Assembly: GCA_014529385.2 (NCBI GenBank) | Contig: CM043958.1 | Location: 123,073,317 to 123,137,316 of the forward strand | DNA from: Adiantum capillus-veneris | Lineage: Eukaryota > Streptophyta > Polypodiopsida > Polypodiales > Pteridaceae | Length of the DNA: 64,000 bases | Direction: 5' to 3' | Part shown: piece by piece, positions 12,572 through 23,854 of the stretch | Layout: each line of letters begins with the position of its first letter | How positions within the stretch are numbered: position 1 is the first letter of the stretch | Position numbers and translations under genes: made by a program | The notes under the pieces: generated by a model | Database searches by the model: none | What the model saw: only the letters and a program-made list of their open reading frames with translations | What the model was told of the DNA's origin: nothing

Positions 12572-13270
12572 ACTTTTGTCATTTTAAAAACAAGTTTGAA
12601 GTTTGTGAGTGAGCATACTGTGTACGAGAGAGAGAGTGTGAGCTTCATCTTGATGCTACGTGTGCTCCGGTGGTCGGAACCGAGTGTGGAGTACAGCATG
12701 TTGCCCCCGACGAGACCTACGCGCCGATACCTGCATTATGCGCGTACGTCCGGTTTTGCGAGCTCCTTCTACAAGGTTCATTGGTTGTTTGGGTGAGCAT
12801 ACGTTGTCCGATATTGCATTGAAGCATATCCACGCGTTCACATTGAGTAGAACTACACATTAGGCACTTTAGATTTCGGAAACGAAGACCTGCAAATTTC
12901 GGCTAGACATCCTACGTGTTTCTGCAACGGGTGTTTTGGGTCGGGATTTTGGTTCATAGACCTTAGGGAGAGTGACCTATTGGTATTAGTAGGGTCTCCT
13001 TCAAGTTCTATGGTGTTTCGAGATTGTTTGACGGGTATTCGGCTCTAGAAAGCATTGTAGGAAGTTTCCTCTTATGCACTCTTGAAAGCTGTGACATAGA
13101 CAGTTGGTAGAGACCTCTGTAGGAGTTAGCTAGGAGTCGGTCGAGTGTAGGTTGACACCTTATGCTTGCTTCCACGCACCTACGGGTCGAGCTTCGTCCT
13201 TAGCTGACATTTCATGTTAGGTGAGTTCTCACTGTGCTGACGTCAGTCCCGCGGCGTATCCGTCCAACAT

Positions 13271-13288
13271 TGGTGCCGTTGCCGGGGA
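13271..13288 (+). promoter_or_regulatory. Primer-binding site of element B (Asp-tRNA type)
   Basis: TGGTGCCGTTGCCGGGGA, one base after ...CCAACA, which makes a proper LTR end. This site, near-identical to TGGCGCCGTTGCCGGGGA, is known from Tat/Athila-type and other plant Ty3 elements and is assigned to Asp tRNA. It differs from the D1 site, so B is a separate element lying inside D1. Confidence 0.85.
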
Positions 13289-14681
13289 CAAAAACCTTAG
13301 GTAGGTGACCAAGACTAATCCTTGAAGATTGGGATTTTTGGCTTGCCAAGAGTCTCGCTTTACATTTAGATAGGATCAGAGGGTGGAGGACTCTCTAGGT
13401 CTTAGACGGAGTCTAGAAAGCTTGTGTCTGGCCTAGATCCTTCGACTTTGTAGATGAGGTTGACATAGGTAGTTGTAGGTAGTAGTCAAGTTCTAGAGTA
13501 AGAGTCGGAGTGTTAGAAGCGGTGAGAAGAGATCTTGAGAGTCTGGAGAGGCCAAAAAGCAACCAAAAACACCATTATCACCATTTCACATGATAAGTAG
13601 GAGTAGAGTAAGTAGGACATCACGACTTAGGATCTAGAGCATTTCATGCATGTACACTTGCTTGGTAAAATCATTACAAGTTTGTAAAAGACGCAAAAAG
13701 ATGCAAAAGTGTGTTTGAAAGCCTAATTGAAGTCTAAAAGTTACTGTGAGTGTTTCTGATAGATCTACAGAGCATCAGGAGCATTCCTGTCAGAAAAAAA
13801 ACTTTAATTTTAAGCCAGGAGACATCCTACGCGTAGGATGTCTACAGGCTAATCTGTGAGGAATTTTGGGATTTTTAGTTGACCAGTGTGTTCGGAAGGT
13901 AGGGTTTACCCTAATTTCAACTGGAAAGTGGAGTTTGGCTATATCTTGACAGGATAAGGCCAGATAGACTCAAATTGCTAGACATCGTACCCAAATAGTG
14001 CCAAAACATTATTTTGAGACCAAAACCATAAGATGGCTGCATGAGCATGTCTTGCATGATATATTGAGTGACTGAAAGGGGTTTCACCTCGTTTGGGTAA
14101 GACAATTGGATTCAAAGCGGACTTTAGCACTTTTGACTGAAAAAAACAAAAACAACTGAAATTTGGGACTTTTAACATCCAAACCCAAATCTAAGCATAC
14201 CACTGGGTTACTGACATCAAAGGGAAGCTGTGGGACCAATCTGGGGTCAAACAGGCCAAAAAGACATCCTACGTGTAGGATGTCTTCTAAGTGATTTGGG
14301 ACTCCAAACTGAATTCTGAGTATACCAAAGTGATCAGCAACTCAAGGGGAGCCTGGGCTTTGAGTTTGAAGCCATTCTGATGAAAAAGACAAAGCAAAGA
14401 CTGAATTCAGACTTTTTCGCGTAAATTGACCAACATCTGAGGGTGTTTCAGATTAGCAAACCTAATCCAGAACATCAGCAGTGTATAAAATATAGTAGTG
14501 GTTGAGATTAAATCTCCAGTTATACCAATCATTACTAAGATAACCCCTAACAGATAAATGCTTTGATTCAAATTTCCAAAATTAAAACGCTTGTGTACAG
14601 GTATATTCAGCACAACAAAGCAAGAAGTTGAGCAAAAACTGACCTTTGTTAGGTGAGTGGTTGGATTTGTGATAAATTGCA
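13289..14681 (+). other. Long untranslated leader of element B with palindromes
   Basis: About 1.4 kb between primer site and gag. No coding similarity. It holds a perfect 24-bp palindrome at 13820-13843 (AGACATCCTACG then its complement) and a nearly identical one at 14262-14285 with one CG-to-TG change. A related half-site is at 12905-12919, in the presumed LTR. B2 restarts from position 14419 of this leader. Confidence 0.7.
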
Positions 14682-16500
14682 TTGATAAGTTTGATGAATT
14701 TGAGATCAGGAAGATACATTGTTAGAGACCAGAAGGTGGCAGGTGACCAAGGTAGCTTAGTGTCCATTGAAGAGAGAGTAACTCAAGCAAGGCTAGATCC
14801 ACTAGCATTGATTATTGAAGAAGGTAGTGATACTGACACTTCATCAGACAAATCTTTCTTCATGATGGGTAGTCAACAGCCAGGAGGTTTCACCTATGAT
14901 GGACCTATGCGAGGAGGAAGCACCTCCCAAAATCCTTTGAGTGATTCCAAGCTCACGGTGATCTTCTTGGAGGGAACACACTCGAGAGGAGCCCTAGTCT
15001 ATTCTGACTATCGCGGCCGCAAGTGCATTTGTATCGAAGAGAGGCCAGCTCAAATATTGGAGATAATCCGAGTGTATGATGATGAAGATAGATTCCGAGA
15101 CGAAAAGGGGAACCACTATGTAATAGTTAGTAACCCTGAAGATTACAACAGATATGGAGATAACGTGGCGAAAGGGAAAATGATTTCAAAAACTCAAGAA
15201 CCGCCACCAAACATTGATCAGCAGCCTGGAGCTATTTTTATGTATGATAAAAAAACAACCAGGGTTCCAACTTATAACGAAAACGTGGGAATCTACAAGC
15301 ATGAGAGTGAGGGTATAGTCTCTTACTTTCTCAGCAAAGAACCATACGTAAACGAATTAAGCAAAGGCAAGGTTCTTTACTTATTCTTTTATGAAACTGC
15401 TACGGGGAAGGGCATAGTTTTTGTTGATAGATACGGGCGAGAATACCAACGTATTCTCCCAGAGGCAGTAGAGAGAGAAACAGGTCCAGGAGCATCAGCA
15501 TATGCCCCTGAGGAAGTGTCAAGAGCCGCCTACAACCCAAGCAAGTCAACGAATCCTTTTTCAGATGAGTATGACACTACCTCACATTCCACCTGGCCGC
15601 AAGCATTCAACAACCAAGACCGACCTACAAACCAACCATCATTGCAGGCATGGCTTTGACAGAGTGCAACAATGGAATCAGATCAAAACCGAGATGTTTA
15701 TCAAGCCTCACGAGGGCTCAAGGACTTGCAAGAACCACCACTCTATTCAAGGTATCAGGCAGAGAGTAAGCCAAAGACACAGGGGTCAACAGAGCCTGGA
15801 GGACCACCCATGGAATGAGTTCGAAGAGAAGAAACACCTCCAGCAAGAACCGTTAGAAATTATGGCTTAAGAGCACCATTGGGAGAGGAACCAGCCTATT
15901 ACAGAAGGCCTGAGAATTTATATCGACTAGGACGGGGAGATCCAATGATGAGGTTTGTAGACCATCGAAGGATTAGACCTTCTTAAGTACAAAAATGGAT
16001 AAACAAGAAATACACAGGAAGCAGACACCCAAGAGATCATGTAGCAACCTTTGGGCGTGTAATAAGGACCGAAGAGGTGTTAGATTTTCCTACCCAATTT
16101 GCAGGGTTTGGAGTAACCCTAGAGGATGATGCTGCCACTTGGTTTGACTCTGTAAAGCGTAGAGACTTTGAGTCGATGGAGGAAGTGTTTGACGAGTTTA
16201 TCGAGGAATTCTCTCAAAGGGGAATCGCTCATAATATCGTCTCACAGATCCATAAATTCAAACAGAAAGATGGAGAATCTGTACGAAAGGCATCCCTAAG
16301 ACTAAAAAGATATTAAGTTCTGTCCTATTGAAAGGAGAAGTAGCGATAAATCAGGAGCAGCTCGTAGATGAAATGCTAAAAAAGATCAACTTGTACGCCA
16401 AACCCCCAAACCCCAGGCTAAACAGCCCAAGTGGTGTGCTATTGAACAAAAATGGACAAACCATGGGACCGAGGAATGTTATTATAACAAGGGATATGTG
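14682..16500 (+). pseudogene. Element B1 gag
   Basis: The frame starts MISLMNLRSGRYIVRDQKVA and carries an unusual 300-residue N-terminal extension before the capsid block. The capsid block is recognisable in a later frame (EDDAATWFDSVKRRDFESM, then EFIEEFSQRG). Compared with B2, three in-frame stops arise by C-to-T change: TGA at 15657-15659 and at 15816-15818 (both from CGA), and TAA at 15984-15986 (from CAA). A 2-bp loss makes another stop at 16314, and about 170 bp that B2 has after the capsid block are missing. Confidence 0.75.
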
Positions 16501-16765
16501 AGAGAGAGACCTTACGCTCCCCAAGCCCCAGTAGCTTTCCCTCAATTCCACCGATGCCTAGATATCAAGCAGGCAACTTACCACGACCTGTAGGTGTAGA
16601 AAGACCACAACTGGTGTTGGGGCAACAACCACCCCTACCAGGATTACGACCAGTTGGTATGAGATACACACCAACAATATCTGAATAAGAGGAGAAGGCT
16701 TTGGATATGCAAAAAACCATGTCAAATATCCACCGGAAGAACCCTCGACACCAGAACCATGGAGC

Positions 16766-17248
16766 ATGATAGGAAATCAAGGACCACCAACTGCTACACA
16801 GACAGCAGGAGAAGGAAGATATAGCCTAGATGAACGAACACTGATGTTCATAGCCAATGGAGACATGGGCGGACAGAGGCATGCTTACCAACAAAGAGGA
16901 GCTCAAGGAGCACCTCAACAACCCAAGGGACCCTGTTACAAGTGTGGAGGAGACCATTGGCTGAGAGACTGTCCTCATGATGAAATCATTAGAGTCAATG
17001 CGTATTGCCCAGAATGTGGAATTACTCATTTGATTCCCAATTGCCCTAAAAACCAGAGCAAAGGAGTAAAAACCACCTTGAATATGTTAGACACAGTACC
17101 TTCCAGTGGAGGATCGGAAAATGAGACAATCATACCTATTCAGGCGGTAAAACTGGCCCAAGCTCAAAAAAGGACAAATGAACCCATAGTTGAAGAACCA
17201 AAAACCGATGCCCAAAGTTCAGAAACGAAAAATCAGAGAAGCACTTAG
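16766..17248 (+). pseudogene. Element B1 nucleocapsid with two short-spaced zinc knuckles
   Basis: Two knuckles lie close together, CYKCGGDHWLRDC and CPECGITHLIPNC. Both have C-x2-C-x3-H-x4-C spacing, one residue shorter than the usual x4. The frame ends at TAG 17246-17248, where B2 has TGG. Downstream the polyprotein continues at 17312. Confidence 0.75.
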
Positions 17249-17311
17249 AAAGATAGAAAGGCGTGTAGGAAAGCCAGGAAGGAACGTGAGCAAACAGCCC
17301 TATCCGAGGAG

Positions 17312-18448
17312 TTGAAACATACCAAGGACAGAATGGAGCGGTTACAGGATCTAGCTAGCTTAAGCTCACACACCACAGCAGCCATAGCACCCAAGGAAAT
17401 AGCAGAGCCCAAGAGTGCAGGATCAGGAGGATCTGTACTCGCAGACAAGGTAAATGAGCAGTTGGATGCGCTTCTAAAAGCTTATGAAGCTCGACTTAAA
17501 AAGAACCAAACCCAGGAGCAAAGGTGGATGACTTATCCATATGTAGAAATAGAAAAACAGAGGTTGGATATGTGTAAAAAGATGATTGAGATAGCTCAAT
17601 CATTGATGGAGGACCCGCTGGGTAAACCTACAACTTGGCATGAGGCACCAGCTCCAACCCCTATCCAACCAACATTAGAGAAACATGTGGAAACAAAGGA
17701 AAGACTCACTAATGCCTATGAGTCCAGAGGAGAGCCTATCATAGTGCCAAATACCACCGATGGGGCAAGTGACAGGTTCCAGCCTAAAATATTGGCAGAA
17801 ATGGGTAAGGATTGTAACGGTTTAGATGATCTGTGGAAGCAAATCCGTGAGGCCAACGAGGCTAATAGGATGAGTAACCACACGAACAGCACGAGAAAAG
17901 AAAAGAATGTGATCTTACCTCCTATTGAAGAATTTGAGGCAAGGTCTCAAATGAACTTTGAGATACATTCAGAAGGGGGAGACCAAGGATCTATTAGTTC
18001 GGGGCACAGCCAACTAGACTCATTGAGAACCTTGCCCTCTTACCTAGGAGAGTATGAAGCTAAGTCGGAAGTAAGAGCAATCCCATCTCAAAGACTTTCT
18101 TCTAGCAAGGTAATGGATTTGGAGGGATTGATTGAGTTGTTATCCACTCCTGTGGCATGCACAATCACGTTAGCAGAACTCCTAAGGTTAAGGCCAAACA
18201 TGTGGACCACAATAGGAAAATGCCTAGAAAAATTTGGAGTAAAAGACCCCACCTTGAAGCTACAAGAAGGGATCAGAGAGTTGGACAGGCCTCAACTAAA
18301 GACTAGACCAGTACCATTGAATAAGGTTGGAGAATATTGTGAGGGAGAAGACGGAAACACTACGCTACCGGTAGAATTCCAAGGAGTGGTTTCCAAGGCT
18401 ATTTTTGACAGTGGAGCGGGAGTTGCTATTGCCACCAAGGAAATCTAG
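17312..18448 (+). pseudogene. Element B1 pol linker and start of aspartic protease
   Basis: A 378-residue frame: a long charged region rich in Glu, Lys and Gln, then, near its end, VEFQGVVSKAIFDSGAGVAI, which holds the protease D-S-G triad. It stops at TAG 18446-18448, and the rest of the protease is in the next open frame from 18485, in the same relative register. B2 lacks this whole protease stretch. Confidence 0.75.
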
Positions 18449-18484
18449 AAAAAATGGGGAAAACCAGCTTGGAGGGCTACCAGA

Positions 18485-19714
18485 ATGAAACTGCAATTGG
18501 CAGATGGGTTCATGGAGAAGCCTCTAGGACTTTTAGAAAAAGTGATTGTCACTTCGTGCGGAATCGAGTATGAGCATACATTTGCAATAGTCGATTTCGA
18601 CAAAAAGAAAAATTATGAGATAATCTTCGGACGACCATTCATGCAAAAATTGAAAATGGTCCAAGATTGGGGTTATGACCACATATACCTCAGACATGGC
18701 GAGACAACAACTAAAATACACCTGAAAGACTATAGTTACAAAGATGTGAACCAAACACCGGTGGAAGAGTTTGATTCGGCTACAGTAGCAGGATCAGAAC
18801 TACCAGCATGGTTAGGGCAACCAAAAGAGCTATGGATGTGCGGAGCTTCACATTGTGGAAGCTTAAGAAGAGAGGACTACATCTTAGAAAGAGCAATTGA
18901 GGACAAGGAGTATATTCTGGAACCTTTTCCTGACGATGCCTTGGAACCTCTAGAATGGGAACACATACTAGCAACATTGGATGTGTGTACCATTACCAAT
19001 AGTCCAACAACAAAATTTTGCGATACGGATGGCTATGATGTGCTACCCTATTACATGGTTAGTGTTATACCGGAAAAAGAGACGGTAGAACCACCAGAAC
19101 AAGAAGAGTTTTACAACTCCTCTGAACATTTGGAAGTAAATGATGATACAGATAATGAGTGTTCAGACACATCAAGTGAGCGCGGAAATGAAATCGAGAA
19201 TATCAAGTTTTATGATTTTGCTAATCAACATTCTAGACGCCAAGAACGCTATAGGAGGAAACGAGCAGGAAACAAAGCGAGAGAGAACCTGGTGCCAAGG
19301 ATAAAAGGTAAAACTCACTATTTGATGCTTGTAAAAGCAGAGGATTGTGTAAAAGATCAAATATCAGGAAGATTCTCAAAAAATCGCATAGAAAGAACGC
19401 GAGAGGAAATAAAACAGGTACGAAAAGCTAAAACCGAAACAAAATCACAAAAATCTCAAGAATCAAAAAAAGAAACAACAAAAGACCAACAGTGGACCAA
19501 ATTGGAGCGTAAACAAAAATACCAAGAACTGAAACGGTCTTTGAGAGAGATATGGACCACTGAAGAAGATAGCGATGGTAAAGGGGACTCAGAAAAAAAA
19601 GGGGAACATGATTGTACCATCACACTATCGGAAATTTACTATCCAGGACAGAAAAATCATAATGACACCACTAGTCAGGGAAAGAACCAACCAAGAATCC
19701 TACGATGGGCCTGA
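18485..19714 (+). pseudogene. Element B1 protease C-terminal half and long acidic/basic linker
   Basis: Begins with the second half of the protease (LQLADGFMEKPLG, then NYEIIFGRPFMQKLKM, the I-x-G-R-P strand). A 300-residue linker follows, first acidic, then strongly basic (EEIKQVRKAKTETKSQKSQ). It overlaps the RT frame by 140 bp in the +1 register. The same overlap exists in B2. Confidence 0.7.
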
Positions 19715-20438
19715 AAATGCAAAAAAGATAGACCTCGCAGAACTAGGTGAAAAGCCTCAGCCGGTCTATATAGCTAACGATTTAGAGCCTGAAGAGGAAG
19801 AACAGCTAACACAACTTATCAAGAAGTATAAAGATGTGTTCGCTTGGTCCTATAAAGACCTCAAAGGAGTCGATCCGTTGATATGTCAACATACAATTCC
19901 TTTGAAATCGGATGCAAAGCCTAGAAAACAACGTCCTTATACATATAATGACACATTTGCTAAACGAATCAAAGAAGAGATTGATAAACTGATGGAAGCG
20001 GAATTCATCTATGAGATTGAACATACAGATTGGGTGTCACCCATTGTGGTGGTTCCCAAAAAGAATGGAAAACTACGAGTGTGTGTAAACCTCAAGAAGG
20101 TGAATGCAGCAACCATAAGGGATAATTATCCCTTGCCAATCACAGAACATGTACTTGAGCGAGTGGCCGGGAAACGGGCTTATTCCTTTCTGGATGGGTT
20201 TTCAGGATACAACCAACTGGCAATAGCAAGGGAGGATCAACACAAAACAGCGTTGGCCATAGAATGGGGGATTTTTGCGTATCGAGTTATGCCATTTGGC
20301 TTAACTAATGCACCAGCCACTTTCCAAAGGTTAATGACTCACGCATTCAAAGAATACCTCAGAATATTCTTAGAAATGTACATGGATGACTTGTGTGTAC
20401 ACTCTCTTCTACGAGAGGAACATATTGACCATTTGTAA
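19575..20438 (+). pseudogene. Element B1 reverse transcriptase, fingers and palm
   Basis: A 287-residue frame with clear RT motifs: SPIVVVPKKNGKLRVCVNLK, YSFLDGFSGYNQLAIA (motif A Asp), YRVMPFGLTNAPATFQRLM and the catalytic FLEMYMDDLCVHS. It ends at a stop after EEHIDHL. A 17-bp tandem duplication (20441-20457 and 20458-20474) then shifts the frame, and RT continues from 20453. Confidence 0.85.
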
Positions 20439-20452
20439 AAGGTCTTTGAAAA

Positions 20453-21532
20453 GTGCAGGTCTTTGAAAAGTGCAGGACATATCGAATCTGTCTTAAACCG
20501 GAAAAGTGTGTATTCATGGTTAAGCAAGGACGAATCTTAGGACACATTGTCTCAAGAAATGGCATAACCACAGACCTAGACAAAGTCAAAGTCATTGTAG
20601 ACCTACCCAGGCCTACTAATGCGAAACAAGTGCAATCCTTCATGGGACACTGCGGATATTATCGAAGATTCATATACATGTATGCGGTTATCGCACAACC
20701 TCTGTATCGTTTGCTAGTCAATTTCGAGTGGACCAAGGAGTGTGAAACTTCATTCCAAAAGCTGAAGGAAAACCTTATATCAGCACCTGTACTAAAGGCA
20801 CCAGATTGGGAAAAGATATTCCATGTGCACATTGATGCATCAGCATATGCCATTGGAAGTATTCTAGCTCAACCAGGAGACGGAACAATGGATTTTCTGG
20901 TTTGCTATGCGAGCCGACAGTTAAACAGTGCAGAAAAGAACTACACAACCACCGAGCGGGAAGGGTTAGGAATGATTTATGCTGTAAAGAAATTTCAACA
21001 TTATTTGCTTGCAAAAAAATTTGTGTTCTTCACAGATCATCAAGCTCTTTTGTACCTAGTAAATAAACCTTGCAATACAGGGATAATCGTACATTGGTTT
21101 ATTATATTGCTACAATTTGACTTCACAGTGGTGGTCAAAAAGGGTAAAACCCATCTACAAGCGGATCATCTTTCAAGGATACACAACGGGGAAGCTCCTG
21201 AAGGAGTAAATGATGACATACCAGATGCTTATCTTTTCAACATTGAAATGGTACCCAAATGGTCTCAGATAATTGTTAGCATTCTTTCTTTCGGAAGTGG
21301 GTTTGATAATATGGAATGCAGATCCAAACAGCAAACAATTCGACAAACAAAAAACTTCCGACTGTATCATCTTGGATCGGACCTAATCCTACAATTATGT
21401 ATAAATCCGGAAGAATTCGAGTGCTACCTTGAAGAGGCACATGTCCAGGGTTGTGCATTTCATTGCTCAACAATGAAGACACACCGGAGACTAAAACAGT
21501 TAGGGGTTTATTGGCCAACTATGTATGCGTAA
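20453..21532 (+). pseudogene. Element B1 RT thumb, RNase H and first residues of integrase
   Basis: Thumb/connection block (CGYYRRFIYMYAVIAQPLY), then RNase H with FHVHIDASAYAIGSILAQ (Asp), TTTEREGLGMIYAVKKFQHY (Glu), FVFFTDHQALLYL (Asp) and GKTHLQADHLSR. At the end EAHVQGCAFHCSTMKTHRRL and GVYWPTMYA mark the start of the integrase zinc region. The frame stops where the B2 leader sequence (GCGTAAATTGACC) is joined. Confidence 0.85.
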
Positions 21533-21795
21533 ATTGACCAACATCTGAGGGTAGTATTGTTTCAGATTAGCAAACCTAATCTAGAACATCAGCAGTGTAT
21601 AAAATATAGTAGTGGTTGAGATTAAATCTCCAGTTATACCAATCATTACTAAGATAACCCCTGACAGATAAATGCTTTGATTCAAATTGCCGAAATTAAA
21701 ATGCTTGTGTACAGGTATATTCAGCACAACAAAGCAAGAAGTTGAGCAGAAACTGACCTTTGCCAGGTGAGTGGTTGGATTTGTGATAAATAGCA

Positions 21796-23772
21796 TTGCT
21801 AAGTTTGATGAATTTAAGATCAAGAAGATACATTGTTAGAGACCAGAAGGTGGCAGGTGACCAAGGTAGCTTAGTGTCCACCGAAGAGAGTGTAACTCAA
21901 GCAAGGCTAGATCCACTAGCACCGATTATTGAAGAAGGTAGTGATACTGACACTTTGTCAGACAAATATTTCTTCATGATGGGTAGTCAACAACTAGGAG
22001 GTTTCACCTATGATGGACCTATGCGAGGAGGAAGCACCTCCCAAAATCCTTTGAGTGATTCCAAGCTCACGGTGATCTTCTTGGAGGGAACAAACTCGAG
22101 AGGAGCCCTAGTCTATTCTGACTATCGAGGTCGCAAGTGCATTTGTATCGAAGAGAGGCCAGCTCAAAGATTGGAGATAATCCGAGTGTATGATGATGGA
22201 GATAGATTCCAAGACGAAAAGGGGAACCACTATTTAATAGTTAGTAACCCTGAAGATTACAACAGACATGGAGATAACGTGGCAAAAGGGAAAATGATTT
22301 CAAAAACTCAAGAACCGCCACCAAACATTGATCAGCAGCCTGGAGCTATTTTTATGTATGATATGAAAACAACCAGGGTTCCAACTTATAACCAAAACCT
22401 GGGAATCTTCAAGCATGAGAATGAGGGTATAGTCTCTTACTTTCTCAGCAAAGAACCATACGTAAATGAATTAAGCAAAGACAAGGTTCTTTACTTATTC
22501 TCTTATGAAACTGCTACGGGGAAGGGCATAGTTTTTGTTGATAGATACGAGCGAGAATACCAACGTATTCTCCCAGAGGAGGTAGAGAGAGCAATAGGTC
22601 CAGGAGCATCAGCATATGCCCCTGAGGAAGTGCCAAGAGCTGCCTACACCCCAAGCAAGTCAACGAATCCTTTTTCAGATGAGTATGACGCTACCTCACA
22701 TTCCACCCGACCGCAAGCATTCAACAACCAAGACCAACCAGCAAACCAGCCATCATTGCAGGCATGGCTTCGACAGAGTGCAACAATGGAATCAGACCGA
22801 AACCGCGATGGTTATCAAGCCTCACGAGGGCTCAGGGATTTGCAAGAACCACCACTCTATTCAAGGTATCAGGCAGAGAGTAAGCCAAAGACACAGGGGT
22901 CAACAGAGCCTAGAGGACCACCCATGGAACGAGTTCGAAGAGAAGAACCACCTCCAGCAAGAACCATTAGAAATTGTGGCTTAGGAGCACCATTGGAAGA
23001 GGAACCAGCCTATTACATAAGGTCTGAGGAGTTATATCGACTAGGACACGGAGATCCAATGATGAGGTTTGTAGACCATCGAAGGATTAGACCTTCTCAA
23101 GTACAAAAATGGGTAAACAAGAAATACACAGGAGGCAGAGACCCAAGAGATCATGTAGCAACCTTTGTGCGTGTAATTAGGGCCGAAGAGGTGTTAGATT
23201 TTCCTACCCAATTTGCAGGGTTTGGACTAACCCTAGAGGATGATGCTGCCACTTGGTTTGACTATGTAGAGCGTAGAGACTTTGAGTCGATGGAGGAAGT
23301 GTTTGACGAGTTTATCGAGGAATTCTCTCAAAGGGGAATCGCTCATAATACCATCTCGCAAATCCATAAAATCAAACAGAAAGATGGAGAATCTGTACGA
23401 AAGGCAGCCCTAAGACTAAAAAGATATGTTAAGTTCTGTCCTGTTGAAGAATTGCCAACTCAGTCCAGATTTATGCTGATATTCATCCAAGGACTAAGGA
23501 GGCTCTGTACCTTGTGGAAAATTGTGCGGTCTACAAAGAGGGGGAGTTCAAGGACCTTGATGACGATTCGTCTTCATAGCAGTGGAAGCAACTCTTCTAA
23601 GACAACACCAAAAGAAGAAGTAGCGGTAAATCAGGAGCAACTTGTAGATGAAGTGCTAAAAAAGATCAACTTGTACGCCAAACCCCAGGCTAAACAGCCC
23701 AAGTGGTGTGTATTGAACAAAAATGGACAAACCATGGGACCGAGGAATGTTATTATAACAAGGGATATGTGA
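21796..23772 (+). pseudogene. Element B2 gag, the longest intact frame of element B
   Basis: 658 residues. The N-terminal 300 residues include three similar short blocks (YSDYRGRKCICI, FQDEKGNHYLIV, FVDRYEREYQRI). The capsid region covers about residues 410-560, with QVQKWVNKKYTGGRDPRDHV, DDAATWFDYVERRDFESM and QRGIAHNTISQIHKIKQKDG. After QGLRR the similarity shifts frame (about 23510), and the zinc knuckles are in the frame from 23855. This copy shows what B1 gag looked like before its stops. Confidence 0.8.
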
Positions 23773-23854
23773 GAGAGATACCTTACGCTCCCCAAGCTCC
23801 AGTAGCTTCCCCTCAAGTTCCACCGATGCCTAGATATCAAGCAGGCAACTTACC

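Larger units (their letters stand above)
12500..21526 (+). mobile_element. Ty3/gypsy element B, copy B1
   Basis: Order: presumed LTR, Asp-type primer site, leader, gag with two zinc knuckles, protease, long linker, RT, RNase H, and the first residues of integrase. It breaks off at 21526 inside the integrase zinc region (RRLKQLGVYWPTMYA), where copy B2 begins. It is full of stops and frameshifts and cannot encode a working polyprotein. The left limit at about 12500 is approximate. Confidence 0.8.
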
